Source: Janthinobacterium rivuli (GTDB lineage: Bacteria > Pseudomonadota > Gammaproteobacteria > Burkholderiales > Burkholderiaceae_D). From it: DNA of 64,000 nt. Of the stretch, positions 6,953 to 16,309 are shown piece after piece. The stretch spans positions 3,906,001 to 3,970,000 of the forward strand of contig NZ_CP121464.1 of the NCBI RefSeq assembly GCF_029690045.1, read 5' to 3'. Numbering within the stretch: the stretch's first letter is position 1; each line of letters starts with the position of its first letter. Position numbers and translations under genes: made by a program. The notes below the pieces were generated by a model that did no database searches, had not been told where the DNA came from, and was given only the letters and a program-made list of their open reading frames with translations.

Positions 6953-7948
6953 TCACAACTCACTTTCAGAAAACAGCCGTGGCTGCACGGCGCCATTTGC
7001 ATAGACCGTATCCATGATGGTCGTGGCGATTGGCTCATCGCCGTCCCAGCCTTGGGGCCAAGTCTCCAGTGCGATCAGCTCGCGGATGCGCGCCTCCTCT
7101 TCGGCGTTGATCAGGTCGATCTCGGGCCGGCCGGTAGCCCGCGCCACAGCGTTGACCGTAGCCTGAATGGTCAGGATGCGATCCAGGCCCATCAGTCGCG
7201 CCTCGAACGTCAACGGGCCCATACGCTGCGGATTGGCCGCCACCGCTCCGGACTTGAGGATTTCTCGCCCGGCCTTGCGCAGCCGGTGCTGTGGCTCGCG
7301 CAGTTCACGCCACAATGATTTGATGCCCTTGAGTGGGGCCAGGTAGGCCCATTGCGGGTTCAGCAGGATCGTATCGAGCGCTTTATCCTCAGCCGCCAGC
7401 GGGCAACCGATGCAGCCGGTACGCGCGTTCACATCTTCGGCCTCGTCGCCGCCGTAGGCGTCGGCAATGATCGCAGTGCTCCAGTCGCCGAATTCCGCCT
7501 GTGGTGCCCAGTGACGCAGCCATTCCCATACATGGCAGACGCGCCAGTGCAGCAGCGGCGCCAGCGTGGACAGACGGCCGCGCAAGCCTTTCGCTTCGGG
7601 CAGCACCTTTTGATACCAGCCCTGCCCGCACTCGGCGCCGTCTTTGCTGCAGCTCATTTCGATGCGGCGATCGCGGATCGCACTTTCACCCTGGCGCACG
7701 CCGGTGATCATCAGGATCTGGCCATCGAGCTGGTCCAGGCGGTCACGTAGCGCCTGCTCCATCGGGTCGATCTTGATCTGGCGGGTGCACCAGCGCAGCG
7801 TGTTGTTGTTCGGCGGCGGCACGCCACGGCCCAGGATGTAGACCATGAACCGCTTGTCCATCGGCGCTGTGACGACCTCGACGCGTATGCCGCGCTCTTC
7901 CAGCTCGTCCATGATCTGGCGCGCCGCGATAGCCAGCGGCGGCAGCCG
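6953..7948 (-). pseudogene. PAPS-reductase/DndC-like gene lacking its N-terminus
   Basis: From an ATG at 7912 about 319 residues can be read, and the frame is open back to a TAA at 7949-7951. The body fits the phage PAPS-reductase/DndC-like family: VYILGRGVPPP, LRWCTRQIKIDPM, ITGVRQGES...R, and a CIGC pair. The N-terminal P-loop that this family needs (SGGKDS) is missing because the reading runs straight into integrase sequence at about 7949. The remnant should not bind nucleotide. In phages such genes are linked to nucleoside or DNA modification. Confidence 0.8.
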
Positions 7949-8454
7949 TTAACAACAAGCGCGAAGTTTTTCTGACAGTCGAGCAGGTCAAAAAAATTGC
8001 TTCGTTTTGTACACCGATTGCCCAAGCGGCAATATGGGCAGCACTTCTGACTGGGGCTCGGCGTGGCGAACTGTTCCAGATGGAAAGCTCGCATATTGGC
8101 CGCGACACTATAACGTTCCCTGCAAGCAATACGAAGACGCTACGCATGCGCGTCATACCAATCATCCCGGCGCTTCGGCCTTGGCTTAAATACTTTCCGC
8201 TGGAAATGACATTGTACGGAGTGCAATCTGCCTGGCGCCGCGCCCGCGTGAAGGCGGGCATGCCGCATGTGAATTTTCACGACCTTCGGCATTCATGCGC
8301 CAGCATCATGTTGGGACTGGGAGTTGACCTTTACACGATCAGCAAGATCCTGGGTCACGCGAATATACAGACGACTCAGCGCTATGCGCACCTGCAGGTG
8401 GATGCACAGCGCGAAGCGCTGAACAAGCTATCGCAATTGGTCGTCGCAAAATAA
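7933..8454 (+). pseudogene. tyrosine recombinase (phage integrase), C-terminal fragment
   Basis: Translating in frame from about 7951 gives ~167 integrase residues ending in TAA at 8452-8454. All the C-terminal catalytic motifs are there: TGARRGEL (first Arg), HDLRHS (His and second Arg), LGHA (His) and QRYAHL (Tyr nucleophile). The frame is closed by TAG at 7930, so the N-terminal arm-binding and core-binding domains are gone. It sits 88 bases from the 3' end of tRNA-Val, where an integrase of a tRNA-targeting prophage is expected. The fragment has no start signal. Confidence 0.88.
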
Positions 8455-8479
8455 ATTACACTGAAAAATTACACTCAAC

Positions 8480-8510
8480 AAAAAAGCCGACCTTTTTAAA
8501 GATCGGCTTT
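8480..8510 (-). terminator. intrinsic terminator of the tRNA-Val transcript
   Basis: AAGCCGA (8484-8490) pairs with TCGGCTT (8503-8509), with an inner CTTT/AAAG pairing. Read on the minus strand the stem is followed by TTTTTT. It lies 33 bases beyond the CCA end of tRNA-Val. Confidence 0.75.
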
Positions 8511-8542
8511 ACGTGTAAGTGATTGATTTCACTTGATATTCT

Positions 8543-8617
8543 TGGTGGGAAGTGCAAGTTTCGAACTTGCGACCCCTGCAGTGTGAATGCAGTGCTCTAC
8601 CCCTGAGCTAACCTCCC
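8543..8617 (-). tRNA. tRNA-Val(CAC)
   Basis: A complete minus-strand cloverleaf. The 5' GGGAGGT pairs with ACTTCCC (one wobble), the D-arm is TAGCTCAGGGGTAGA, the anticodon loop is TTCACAC (anticodon CAC), the T-loop is GTTCGAAAC, and CCA is encoded. It follows dnaQ on the same strand and its 3' end faces the integrase fragment. It is therefore the likely attachment gene of the decayed prophage and marks the island/chromosome border. Confidence 0.95.
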
Positions 8618-8698
8618 GAAGCGAGGCGAATTATCGCATAGGTGTTGCGGCATCTGCAAGGGCTGGCAAGAGGAAATTTACCATACCATCGCTTTTTC

Positions 8699-9415
8699 TC
8701 AGGCGGCCGCTGGAGGTGCCGTGACGGCGGTCCAGATGCACTGGCCTTTGGCTGCCTTGTCGAGGCCGGCGATGGTGGCTTCGTGGGCGGCGAGTTCGTC
8801 GGCCGTGGCGCTCTGGAAGATGACTTCGGCCAGTGGCACAATTTCCAGGGCGGCGCCGTCGGCGGCCACTTCCACTTCTTCTTCCATGCTCAGGCTGTTT
8901 TGCCCACGCGTCATGGCCAGGTAGACGTCGGCCAGCAACTCGGAGTCGAGCAGCGCGCCGTGCAGCTTGCGGTGGGCGTTCGAGACGCCATAGCGGTCGC
9001 ACAGGGCATCGAGCGAGTTGCGCTTGCCCGGGTGCATTTCTTTTGCCTGCACCAGGGTGTCGATCACGCCAACCACTTGCTCGTGCACGGGCGGCAGGTT
9101 CAGGCGCTTGAATTCCGCGTTCAGGAAGCCGATATCGAACGGGGCGTTGTGGATGATGAGTTCGGCGCCGGCGATGTAGGCACGGAACTCGTCGGCGATT
9201 TCCGCGAATTTTGGCTTGTCGCTAAGGAATTCCGTCGTCAATCCGTGGACGGCCAACGCGCCCTCTTCCGAATCGCGCTCGGGATTGATGTAATGGTGGA
9301 AATTATTCCCCGTCAACATGCGGTTGTTCAGCTCGACCGCCCCGATCTCCAGGATGCGGTCGCCCGTACGCGGGTTCAGGCCGGTGGTTTCAGTATCGAG
9401 AACAATTTGACGCAT
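8699..9415 (-). CDS. dnaQ: DNA polymerase III epsilon subunit (proofreading exonuclease)
   Basis: 238 residues. The three exonuclease motifs of the DEDDh family are clear: Exo I DTETTG at residues 7-12, Exo II HNAPFDIGFL near 90, and Exo III HGALLDSELLADVYL near 150. It removes mismatched 3' nucleotides during replication as part of the Pol III core. The C-terminal part after about 180 is the polymerase-binding tail. Length is normal for DnaQ. It is the third gene of a minus-strand group (methyltransferase, rnhA, dnaQ) ending with tRNA-Val, a common arrangement in betaproteobacteria. Confidence 0.96.
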   Translation of the reverse strand: MRQIVLDTETTGLNPRTGDRILEIGAVELNNRMLTGNNFHHYINPERDSEEGALAVHGLTTEFLSDKPKFAEIADEFRAYIAGAELIIHNAPFDIGFLNAEFKRLNLPPVHEQVVGVIDTLVQAKEMHPGKRNSLDALCDRYGVSNAHRKLHGALLDSELLADVYLAMTRGQNSLSMEEEVEVAADGAALEIVPLAEVIFQSATADELAAHEATIAGLDKAAKGQCIWTAVTAPPAAA

Positions 9416-9502
9416 GGCGGATTCATTCGTAAAAGCAAAAAGCGAAGGGCACAGTATAGCAAACCTGTGCCCTGCGATTACAACTCCCGAGCTTGGATAT
9501 GC

Positions 9503-9952
9503 TTACGCGCGGACCGTTTCCACGCCCAAGTTGGCCAGCTGATCGGCCCGCTCGTTGCCCGGATGGCCATTATGGCCGCGCACCCAGCGCCATTCCACTT
9601 CGTGCACGGCCTGGGCAATGTCGAGCGCCTGCCACAGGTCGACGTTTTTCACGGGTGCCTTGGCCGCCGTTTTCCAGCCGCGCGCCTTCCAGCCGTGGAT
9701 CCATTCGCTGATACCCTTTTGCACGTACTGGCTATCGGTATACAGCACCACCTGGCAAGGACGTTTGAGCGCCGTCAAGGCTTCGATCACTGCCTTCAAT
9801 TCCATCCGGTTATTCGTCGTATTCAGTTCCCCGCCATAAATTTCTTTCTTGGCGCCATCGGCCACCATCAGCGCACCCCAACCGCCTGTGCCGGGGTTGC
9901 CCTTGCATGCGCCATCGGCGTAAATCTCTACCTTGTCTTCAAACTTAGCCAT
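9503..9952 (-). CDS. rnhA: ribonuclease HI
   Basis: 149 residues, the usual size. Catalytic residues are visible: Asp in [12 protein letters not shown], Glu in [12 protein letters not shown], Asp in LYTDSQYV, and the [16 protein letters not shown] segment with the handle-loop His and last Asp. It degrades the RNA strand of RNA-DNA hybrids such as R-loops and primer remnants. Its start overlaps the end of the upstream methyltransferase gene by eight bases, and dnaQ follows 87 bases downstream. That supports co-transcription of replication-repair functions. Confidence 0.96.
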   Translation of the reverse strand: MAKFEDKVEIYADGACKGNPGTGGWGALMVADGAKKEIYGGELNTTNNRMELKAVIEALTALKRPCQVVLYTDSQYVQKGISEWIHGWKARGWKTAAKAPVKNVDLWQALDIAQAVHEVEWRWVRGHNGHPGNERADQLANLGVETVRA

Positions 9953-10721
9953 CTTGCTGTTCCCGCCTTTTATTCGTGACCGGTGCGCCTGCGGGCGCCG
10001 TCGCCGGTTTTTTGGTCCACGCCGGACCGATCAAACGCATCCCTTTGACGCGCTTGATCGCCTGCACTATATACACTGCGCCCAGATATGGCCACCAGCG
10101 CGCACCGGCCCTGTCCATGAAAGCGTTGCGGCGCAGCCATTTTTCTGTCCTGCAGGCAGGTGCGTAGCAGCCGAAGTAGCTTTGGCTGACGCCCATGTTC
10201 AGCAATTTTAACCAGTCTTTCATGCGCGGCATAGAGATCAGCTCGCCTGCTTGCGGCAGGTAGTGGCGGCCCGTGATCCGCCCCACCCCCTGGCGCATGC
10301 CCCACAGGCTGGCCGGATTGAAGCCGCAGACGATCACGCGCCCCTCCGGGATCAGCACGCGCTCGACTTCGCGCAAGACCTGGTGCGGCTCGGCGGCAAA
10401 TTCGAGTACATGCGGCAAGACCACCAGATCCAGGCTTTGCGAGTCGAACGGCAACTCGTCGAAGGCCGACACCAGGGTCGGGCGGCGCTCCTGCGGCGAG
10501 CGCGACGGCAGGCGCGCATCGAGCAGCCATTTGTTCGGCATGCGGTTGGCGGCCAGCGCATCGAGCTGGGGCAAGCCGATCTGCACGGCATTAAAACCGA
10601 AGATATCGACGGTCAGGCTGTCGAGGCATTGCTGCTCCCAGGCGCGCACGTACAGACCGGCCGGCGTCTGCAGCCAGCCGTCAAGCGCTATAATGGATTT
10701 TTCGGATGCCACACTGTCCAT
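9945..10721 (-). CDS. SAM-dependent methyltransferase (type 11-like)
   Basis: 258 residues. The C-terminal half of the fold is recognisable: [36 protein letters not shown] is motif II/III of class I methyltransferases, followed by [14 protein letters not shown]. The glycine-rich SAM loop is less regular than usual. The substrate is not evident. The gene heads the rnhA-dnaQ unit and is divergent from gloB with only 19 bases between, so the two promoters must overlap the opposite coding starts. This neighbour set is conserved in related genomes, from memory. Confidence 0.8.
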   Translation of the reverse strand: MDSVASEKSIIALDGWLQTPAGLYVRAWEQQCLDSLTVDIFGFNAVQIGLPQLDALAANRMPNKWLLDARLPSRSPQERRPTLVSAFDELPFDSQSLDLVVLPHVLEFAAEPHQVLREVERVLIPEGRVIVCGFNPASLWGMRQGVGRITGRHYLPQAGELISMPRMKDWLKLLNMGVSQSYFGCYAPACRTEKWLRRNAFMDRAGARWWPYLGAVYIVQAIKRVKGMRLIGPAWTKKPATAPAGAPVTNKRREQQDG

Positions 10722-10740
10722 TCAGTTTTCTCTTTTGCTC

Positions 10741-11550
10741 ATGACACAATCCCCTGAACACGCTTTATCGGTACTTGCCGTGCCCGCCTTTGCCGACAAT
10801 TACCTGTGGCTGATCCATGACGGCCGCCACGCCGCCGTGGTCGACCCCGGCGATGCGACACCCATCCTCGATGCGCTGCAAGCCCATCAATTGACCTTGT
10901 GCGCCATTTTACTCACGCATCACCACGCCGACCACACGGGTGGCGTGCCTGAATTGTTGCAGCATTTCGCCGTCCCCGTCTTCGGCCCGCGCAATGAGGC
11001 TATCACAGCCATCACGGAACCGCTTGCCGAAGGCGATGTCGCCCATGTGCCCGAGCTGGGTTTGCAGATGAGCGTCATCGACGTGCCCGGCCATACCAAG
11101 GGACATATCGCCTACGTGCGCCAGCGCGACGAACGCAGCGGCGCACCGTGGCTGCTTTCCGGCGACACCCTGTTTGCGGGCGGCTGCGGCCGCCTGTTCG
11201 AAGGCACGCCGGGCCAGATGGCCGATTCCTTGGGCAAGCTGGCCGCCCTGCCCGACGATACCGAGGTATTTTGCGCGCATGAGTACACCTTGTCCAATTT
11301 GCGTTTTGCCAACGCTGTCGAACCGGGTAATGTGGCCTTGCAGGAACGCATCGCCATCGATACGGAAAAGCGCCAGCAGGGTTTGTCGACCGTGCCGTCG
11401 ACCATCGCCCTTGAAAAGGCCACGAATCCCTTCCTGCGCTACCGCGAACCGGCGATCCTGACCAGCCTGAAGGTGGAAGGCAAGCTGACGGCAGATGCCT
11501 CACCCGTGGAAGCGTTCGCTGCGCTACGAATGTGGAAGAATAATTTTTAA
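10741..11550 (+). CDS. gloB: hydroxyacylglutathione hydrolase (glyoxalase II)
   Basis: 269 residues from the ATG at 10741. The metallo-beta-lactamase metal motif [10 protein letters not shown] is near residue 60, with further ligands in [19 protein letters not shown] and AHEYT. The C-terminal NPFLRYRE segment is the glutathione-binding signature of glyoxalase II. It hydrolyses S-lactoylglutathione to lactate and glutathione in methylglyoxal detoxification. A longer in-frame version reaching upstream would overlap the divergent methyltransferase and is rejected. A shared terminator follows. Confidence 0.95.
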   Translation: MTQSPEHALSVLAVPAFADNYLWLIHDGRHAAVVDPGDATPILDALQAHQLTLCAILLTHHHADHTGGVPELLQHFAVPVFGPRNEAITAITEPLAEGDVAHVPELGLQMSVIDVPGHTKGHIAYVRQRDERSGAPWLLSGDTLFAGGCGRLFEGTPGQMADSLGKLAALPDDTEVFCAHEYTLSNLRFANAVEPGNVALQERIAIDTEKRQQGLSTVPSTIALEKATNPFLRYREPAILTSLKVEGKLTADASPVEAFAALRMWKNNF

Positions 11551-11567
11551 GCGAACTCTTCCACAAT

Positions 11568-11609
11568 AAAAAATCCCAGCAGATGCTTAAGGCATCGCCG
11601 GGATTTTTT
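11568..11609. terminator. bidirectional terminator between gloB and aceB
   Basis: AAAAAATCCC and GGGATTTTTT flank an inner GATGC/GGCATC pairing with a small loop. Runs of A and T on both sides allow it to end both convergent genes. Confidence 0.8.
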
Positions 11610-11629
11610 ATGCTGCTATTTGATCAGGA

Positions 11630-13228
11630 TCAGATTTCTTCGTACAGTGGCAAGGTCAGGAATTCGGCGAACGATTCCGACGTCGACATTTCCTCGAAAA
11701 TCTGGCCGGCGCGCACATAGGTCGGGCCGTTGCCGCCTGGCGCATCGCGCTGCACCTTGGCCAGCTCTTCCGGAATCATGGCGCGCACCATCTCGGCCGT
11801 CACCTTGCGGCCATCTTCCAGCACGCCCTTGCTGGAACGAATCCACTGCCACACTTGCGAGCGGCTGATCTCGGCCGTGGCCGCGTCTTCCATCAGGTTG
11901 TGAATAGGCACGCAACCATTGCCGGCCAACCAGCTGCCCAGGTAATGGATGCCCACGTTGATGTTGTAGCGCAAGCCCGCTTCCGTGATCGGCGCTTCCG
12001 GCTGAAAGTTCAGCAGATCCGACGCTTTCACGTCGATGTCGGGACGCTGTTTCTCGATCTGGTTCGGCTTGTCACCGAGCACTTTGGTGAATTCGCCCAT
12101 GGCCAGTTCCACCAGGCCCGGATGGGCAACCCAGCCGCCGTCGTAGCCGTCGGTGGCATCGCGCGCCTTGTCGTTGCGCACGCCGCCCATGGCGATGTCG
12201 TTCTTTTCCGGATCGTTCTTGATCGGGATCAAGGCTGCCATGCCGCCTATCGCTGGTGCGCCGCGCTTGTGGCAAGTTTTCAGCAGCAGCAAGGCGTAGG
12301 CCCGCATGAAGGGCGCCGTCATCGTGACTTTCGCGCGGTCGGCCAGGCAGAAATCCTTGTCCAGCTTGAATTTCTTGATGCACGAGAAGATGTAATCCCA
12401 GCGGCCCGCATTCAGGCCCGAGCTGTGTTCTTTCAGCTCGTACAGGATTTCATCCATCTCGAAGGCCGCCAAGATGGTTTCGATCAGCACGGTCGCCTTG
12501 ATCGTGCCTTGTGGCAAGCCCAATTCGTTTTGCGTCATGACGAAGATGTCGTTCCACAGCCGCGCTTCCAGGTGCGATTCCATCTTCGGCAGGTAGAAAT
12601 ACGGACCGGCGCCGCGCGCCAGTTGTTCCTTGGCGTTATGGAACATGAACAGGGCGAAATCGAAAATGCCGCCGGAAATGCGCTTGCCATCGACCAGCAC
12701 GTGCTTTTCATCAAGGTGCCAGCCTCGCGGGCGCACGACAAGGGTCGCGATCTTGTCGTTCAGCTTGTAGGATTTGCCATTTTGCTCCAGCGAAATCGTC
12801 TTGCGCACGGCGTCGAACATATTGATCTGGCCCGTCAGCTGGTTATCCCAGTTCGGCGTGTTCGAATCTTCGAAGTCCGTCATGTAGCTGTCCGCGCCGG
12901 AATTGAAGGCGTTGATGACCATCTTGCGCTCGACGGGACCCGTGATTTCCACGCGGCGGCATTCCAGCGCCTTCGGGATCGGCGCGATCTTCCAGTCGCC
13001 ATCGCGGATGTGCGCGGTTTCTGGCAGGAAATCAGGACGCTCGCCCGCGTCGAGGCGCTTGGCCCGTTCCACGCGCACGGCCAGCAATTCCTGGCGGCGC
13101 GGCTCGAAAGCGCGCGTCAGCTTGGCAATCAGATCCAATGCGGCCGGCGTCAAAATCTGTTCATAGCCGGGCTGGATGTCAGCCGTGATTTGCATGCCTT
13201 CTGGAAGTGCGATCGTGTTCTGCGTCAT
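11630..13228 (-). CDS. aceB: malate synthase A
   Basis: 532 residues, typical of the A isoform. It condenses glyoxylate with acetyl-CoA to malate in the glyoxylate shunt, in the cytosol. Diagnostic stretches include [10 protein letters not shown], the [13 protein letters not shown] segment, a [11 protein letters not shown] segment before the catalytic barrel, and [11 protein letters not shown] followed by the [17 protein letters not shown] signature near residue 370. The ATG at 13228 gives the expected N-terminus. A LysR-type regulator is transcribed divergently and may control it. No isocitrate lyase gene is visible here. Confidence 0.96.
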   Translation of the reverse strand: MTQNTIALPEGMQITADIQPGYEQILTPAALDLIAKLTRAFEPRRQELLAVRVERAKRLDAGERPDFLPETAHIRDGDWKIAPIPKALECRRVEITGPVERKMVINAFNSGADSYMTDFEDSNTPNWDNQLTGQINMFDAVRKTISLEQNGKSYKLNDKIATLVVRPRGWHLDEKHVLVDGKRISGGIFDFALFMFHNAKEQLARGAGPYFYLPKMESHLEARLWNDIFVMTQNELGLPQGTIKATVLIETILAAFEMDEILYELKEHSSGLNAGRWDYIFSCIKKFKLDKDFCLADRAKVTMTAPFMRAYALLLLKTCHKRGAPAIGGMAALIPIKNDPEKNDIAMGGVRNDKARDATDGYDGGWVAHPGLVELAMGEFTKVLGDKPNQIEKQRPDIDVKASDLLNFQPEAPITEAGLRYNINVGIHYLGSWLAGNGCVPIHNLMEDAATAEISRSQVWQWIRSSKGVLEDGRKVTAEMVRAMIPEELAKVQRDAPGGNGPTYVRAGQIFEEMSTSESFAEFLTLPLYEEI

Positions 13229-13352
13229 GAAGTTCTCCGGTTTTTAGTCAATATAAGAAAAGGTAATCTGGTGATCCAAGTATAAGCCGAACGACTGCGC
13301 GGACAAGCTGGACAGAGGCGCAAAAACACTCTGCCGGGCGGCGCGTTTGTTC

Positions 13353-13369
13353 TATAGTATTGCACTATA
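13353..13369. promoter_or_regulatory. 17-base palindrome, likely LysR operator
   Basis: TATAGT-ATTGC-ACTATA is a perfect inverted repeat with the T-N11-A form favoured by LysR regulators. It sits in the divergent aceB/LysR gap, 76 bases before the LysR start, and could also overlap a -10 element. Confidence 0.55.
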
Positions 13370-13444
13370 AGGCATGGAAACGAGATTAAAAATCACTTCA
13401 TCTATGCGTTTTTATCACAAGTGATGGCATCGCGGGAGCACGGC

Positions 13445-14356
13445 ATGGGACAGTTCAGACAAATATCGACCTTCGTGGAAGTGGTGGCCAAGGGCAGCCT
13501 GTCGGCCGCCGCGCGCGCCGAGGGCATCGCTCCGGCCATGATAGGCCGGCGCCTCGATGCCCTGGAGCAGCGCCTCGGCGTCAAATTGCTGCAGCGCACG
13601 ACGCGCAAGCTGGCCTTGACGAATGAAGGCGCCGCCTTCCTGGAAGATTGCCAGCGCATCCTCGGTGAACTGGAAGAAGCGGAAGCGGCCGTGGCCGAGC
13701 GCAGCGTCAAGGCCAGCGGCCATCTGCTCATTTCCGCGCCGGCCGGCTTCGGCCGCCAGCACGTGGCGCCTTTGATCCCCTCTTTTGTCGCCGAGCACCG
13801 CGACGTGACGGTGTCGCTGAACCTGAACGACCGCCTCGTCGACCTGATCGGCGAAGGCATCGACGTGGCCATCCGCATCGCCAGCCTATCCGATTCTTCG
13901 CTCGTGAGCACCAAACTGGCCGACAACCAGCGCGTGCTCGTCGGTTCGCCCGCCTATCTGAAACGGGCGGGCACGCCCCGTATTCCGGCCGACCTGGCGA
14001 AACACAATTGCCTGGCGATCAGCAGCGAAGGCAGCCAACGGGGCTGGACCTTCCGCGAAAACGGCAAAAATGTGATTTTAAAGGTGGCGGGCAATATGGT
14101 CTGCAACGATGGCGAAGTGCTGCACGACTGGGCGCTGGCCGGCAAGGGCCTGGCGTGGCGCTCAATGTGGGAAGTGGGCGCCGAGATCGCCTCGGGCCAA
14201 CTGGTGACGGTACTGGACCAGTTCGCCGCCCCGGGCAATGACATTTATGCCGTGTTCGCCCAGCGCCGCCACTTGCCGCTTCGCATACGGGCGTTTGTGG
14301 ATTTTTTGAGGCACAGTTATTCGCAACCCGACTACTGGCGCGAACGGGCAATCTAG
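13445..14356 (+). CDS. LysR-family transcriptional regulator
   Basis: About 303 residues from the ATG at 13445, which has GGGAG six bases upstream; a frame from 13421 lacks such a site. The N-terminal winged helix-turn-helix is clear (FVEVVAKGSLSAAARAEGIAPAMIGRRLDALEQRLGV), followed by LLQRTTRKLALTNEG. The C-terminal periplasmic-binding-like effector domain contains the SQRGWTF segment common in CrgA/AaeR-like subfamilies. It lies back to back with aceB, and a palindrome in the shared gap is a good candidate operator. The effector is unknown. Confidence 0.9.
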   Translation: MGQFRQISTFVEVVAKGSLSAAARAEGIAPAMIGRRLDALEQRLGVKLLQRTTRKLALTNEGAAFLEDCQRILGELEEAEAAVAERSVKASGHLLISAPAGFGRQHVAPLIPSFVAEHRDVTVSLNLNDRLVDLIGEGIDVAIRIASLSDSSLVSTKLADNQRVLVGSPAYLKRAGTPRIPADLAKHNCLAISSEGSQRGWTFRENGKNVILKVAGNMVCNDGEVLHDWALAGKGLAWRSMWEVGAEIASGQLVTVLDQFAAPGNDIYAVFAQRRHLPLRIRAFVDFLRHSYSQPDYWRERAI

Positions 14357-14400
14357 TCACTGCAAGCTATATGGAAGAACGCAGCTGAGCGTAGGTTGGC

Positions 14401-14495
14401 GTAGGTCGGCTTAGCGCAGCGTAAGCCGACACCAGCCCATACATCTTCCCAACGCCACCCTTGTCGGCTTACGCGCAAGCGCTAAGCCGACCTAC
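14401..14495. repeat. inverted pair of GTAG-type REP palindromes
   Basis: One unit (14401-14431) starts GTAGGTCGGCTTA and closes TAAGCCGACA. A second, inverted unit (14462-14495) carries the same foot and stem with a longer inner arm. The stems GTCGGCTTA/TAAGCCGAC are perfect. A degenerate GTAGGTTGGC precedes at 14391. Related units lie at 21639-21737 and 44698-44732. The GTAG foot and the inverted pairing are features of REP/BIME elements mobilised by RAYT (TnpA-REP) transposases. Confidence 0.85.
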
Positions 14496-14574
14496 GTGGC
14501 TACCTGACGACGCAAAGCATGGCAAAAGAGCCACTCAATTCATCCAAAACCCGTACTTCACGGAAATTTAGACG

Positions 14575-14601
14575 AAAAAAAATCCTCGGAGACCGAGGAT
14601 T
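14575..14601 (-). terminator. intrinsic terminator of the cold-shock gene
   Basis: AATCCTCGG (14581-14589) pairs with CCGAGGATT (14593-14601) across a three-base loop. On the minus strand it is followed by a run of eight T. It lies 26 bases after the stop of the cold-shock gene. Confidence 0.88.
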
Positions 14602-14626
14602 TCTTTATTTCGTTTGATCCAGCGTA

Positions 14627-14830
14627 TTAGATTGGCTGAATGTTCGAAGCTTGCTTGCCTTTAGGGCCAGCGGTCACTTCAAAAGAAACGCGTTGGTTCT
14701 CTTGCAGGGACTTGAAGCCGTTCGACTGGATAGCCGAGAAGTGAGCGAACAGATCTTCGCCGCCTTCGTCAGGGGTAATAAAGCCGAAACCCTTCGAATC
14801 ATTGAACCATTTTACGATGCCAGTTGCCAT
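14627..14830 (-). CDS. cold-shock domain protein (CspA family)
   Basis: 67 residues, the full length of the family. Both RNA-binding motifs are present: RNP1 as KGFGFITP and RNP2 as DLFAHFSAI, in the usual five-strand barrel sequence starting [11 protein letters not shown]. Such proteins bind single-stranded nucleic acid and melt RNA structure at low temperature or in general growth. A transcript of about 100 leader bases is expected from the promoter-like element near 14940, which fits the long structured leaders of csp genes. Which paralogue this is cannot be told. Confidence 0.95.
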   Translation of the reverse strand: MATGIVKWFNDSKGFGFITPDEGGEDLFAHFSAIQSNGFKSLQENQRVSFEVTAGPKGKQASNIQPI

Positions 14831-14937
14831 TACAATTTCCTATTTCAGTTAAGTTGGGCTTGCGCCCGTTATATCGTTTGAAGCAAGAAAGAAATGACAG
14901 ACAAACTGCACTACTACCTCGAATCCAACGATGCCCA

Positions 14938-14943
14938 ATTATA
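14938..14943 (-). promoter_or_regulatory. extended -10 promoter for the cold-shock gene
   Basis: On the minus strand the sequence TTGGTATAAT gives a perfect TATAAT with a TG-type extension. It lies about 108 bases before the cold-shock ATG. No clear -35 is seen, as is usual for extended -10 promoters. Confidence 0.5.
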
Positions 14944-15128
14944 CCAACAAAACTGAGAAAAACCATTCTTTCGCAAAATAAACTTGCGAACACTACTTTA
15001 ATAGCCAAATCCCCGTCTTGCGGCGCCCTGTACCAGCGGCATGGAGACACTATATCCTAATCTGCGACGCGAGTGCTTTGCGTTGTATCAAATGAATCAT
15101 TGCAACCACATTACTATGGCGCGGTCAC

Positions 15129-15491
15129 TTACGCGGTGAAATGGGTGGCGGCCGCGTCGCGTCGCGCCCAGTCCAGTAGCGCCACCACCTGCGCCCGCAC
15201 GGCAGACCATTCCGCCACCGCTTGCGCAGGGGTGTTGAGCATGGCGCGCACCAGCTGTTCGATGCGCCGGCATTCCTGCCCCAGCGCGGCAAAGCCAAAG
15301 GTAGCGGCCGAGCCGGCCACCGCGTGCAGGGCGCGGTGCAGTTCCGTCAACGGCTCCAGACGGGGGCCTTCGCTGTCGCAGCGGCCGCTTGCTTGCGCAA
15401 TCGTTTGCAACAGGGCCGGCACGCCGGCCGCATATTTTTCGTTCAGGGCGCGCAAACGCGCGCGGAAATCCGGGTCGATCAAGGTTGCCAT
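15129..15491 (-). CDS. HPt (histidine phosphotransfer) domain protein
   Basis: About 120 residues, starting MATLIDPDFRARL. The central LHRALHAVAGSAATFGFAAL is the HPt signature: the phospho-accepting His in LHAVAGSA, followed by the small-residue turn and a second helix. Such stand-alone domains relay phosphate between hybrid histidine kinases and response regulators in the cytosol. No kinase or receiver gene is adjacent, so the partner is unknown. It lies 22 bases downstream of upp and is probably read from the same transcript. A longer frame upstream is the shadow of upp. Confidence 0.85.
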   Translation of the reverse strand: MATLIDPDFRARLRALNEKYAAGVPALLQTIAQASGRCDSEGPRLEPLTELHRALHAVAGSAATFGFAALGQECRRIEQLVRAMLNTPAQAVAEWSAVRAQVVALLDWARRDAAATHFTA

Positions 15492-15513
15492 CGCAATACT
15501 CGCCTGACGTGGA

Positions 15514-16164
15514 TTACTTGGTGCCGAAGATACGGTCGCCGGCGTCGCCCAGGCCTGGCACGATGTAGGCGTGGTCATCGAGGTGCGAATCGAGCGAGGC
15601 GCAGAACATCTTGACGTTCGGATGCGCATTCTGGAACACGGTCACGCCTTCCGGTGCGGCAACCAGGGCCAGGAAGATGATCTGTTCATCCGTCACGCCC
15701 CGTTTTTTCAGCACATCGACGGCATACACGGCCGAATTGCCGGTCGCTACCATCGGGTCGCACAAGATAAAGGTGCGCTCGTTCAGGTCGGGCAGGCGCA
15801 CCAGGTATTCCACGGGCATATGCGTGGCCGGATCGCGGTACACGCCGATGTGGCCCACGCGTGCCGATGGCACCAGGTTCAGCAAGCCATCGCTCATGCC
15901 GATGCCGGCGCGCAGGATGGGCACGATGGCCAGCTTCTTGCCAGCAATGACAGGCGCATCGATGGTGACCAGCGGGGTCTTGATTTCGCGCGTCGTCAGC
16001 GGCAGGTCGCGCGTAATTTCATAGCCCATCAGCAAAGTGATTTCCTTGAGCAACTCGCGGAAGGTGCGCGTCGACGTGTCGTGCTCGCGCATGTGGCTCA
16101 GTTTGTGCTGGATCAAAGGGTGATCGGTAATGAACAAATTCGGGAAGCGTGGATCTTGTTTCAT
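15514..16164 (-). CDS. upp: uracil phosphoribosyltransferase
   Basis: 216 residues from ATG 16164 ([11 protein letters not shown]). It joins uracil to PRPP to give UMP in pyrimidine salvage. The PRPP-binding motif is [17 protein letters not shown], close to the family D-P-M-[LV]-A-T-G-x-S. The uracil-binding C-terminal region includes [16 protein letters not shown], and [15 protein letters not shown] near the N-terminus is also typical. The frame continues upstream of this start into non-homologous sequence, so the long version is rejected. The ribosome binding site is weak (AGAGAAAG). Confidence 0.96.
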   Translation of the reverse strand: MKQDPRFPNLFITDHPLIQHKLSHMREHDTSTRTFRELLKEITLLMGYEITRDLPLTTREIKTPLVTIDAPVIAGKKLAIVPILRAGIGMSDGLLNLVPSARVGHIGVYRDPATHMPVEYLVRLPDLNERTFILCDPMVATGNSAVYAVDVLKKRGVTDEQIIFLALVAAPEGVTVFQNAHPNVKMFCASLDSHLDDHAYIVPGLGDAGDRIFGTK

Positions 16165-16309
16165 CTTGTTTTTCTTTCTCTGTAGCTGGCGCGGCGGCAA
16201 GCCTGGGCCGCAAGCGCGCTGTGTATCGATAAAATGATGGATTGCAGCATTATCCCAGCCCCCAGCCCGCCTGTGGCCGGAATTTTCGAAATAATCGGAT
16301 TTATTGAAA

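Noticed and set aside
1..8542. A second attachment-site copy of the tRNA-Val 3' end inside the window.
   Set aside because: I found no repeat of the tRNA end between base 1 and the integrase remnant. The partner site probably lies outside the window.
11855..13285. A 476-codon plus-strand frame opposite malate synthase.
   Set aside because: No recognisable domain, Arg/His-rich antisense composition, and it overlaps the whole of aceB and its promoter.
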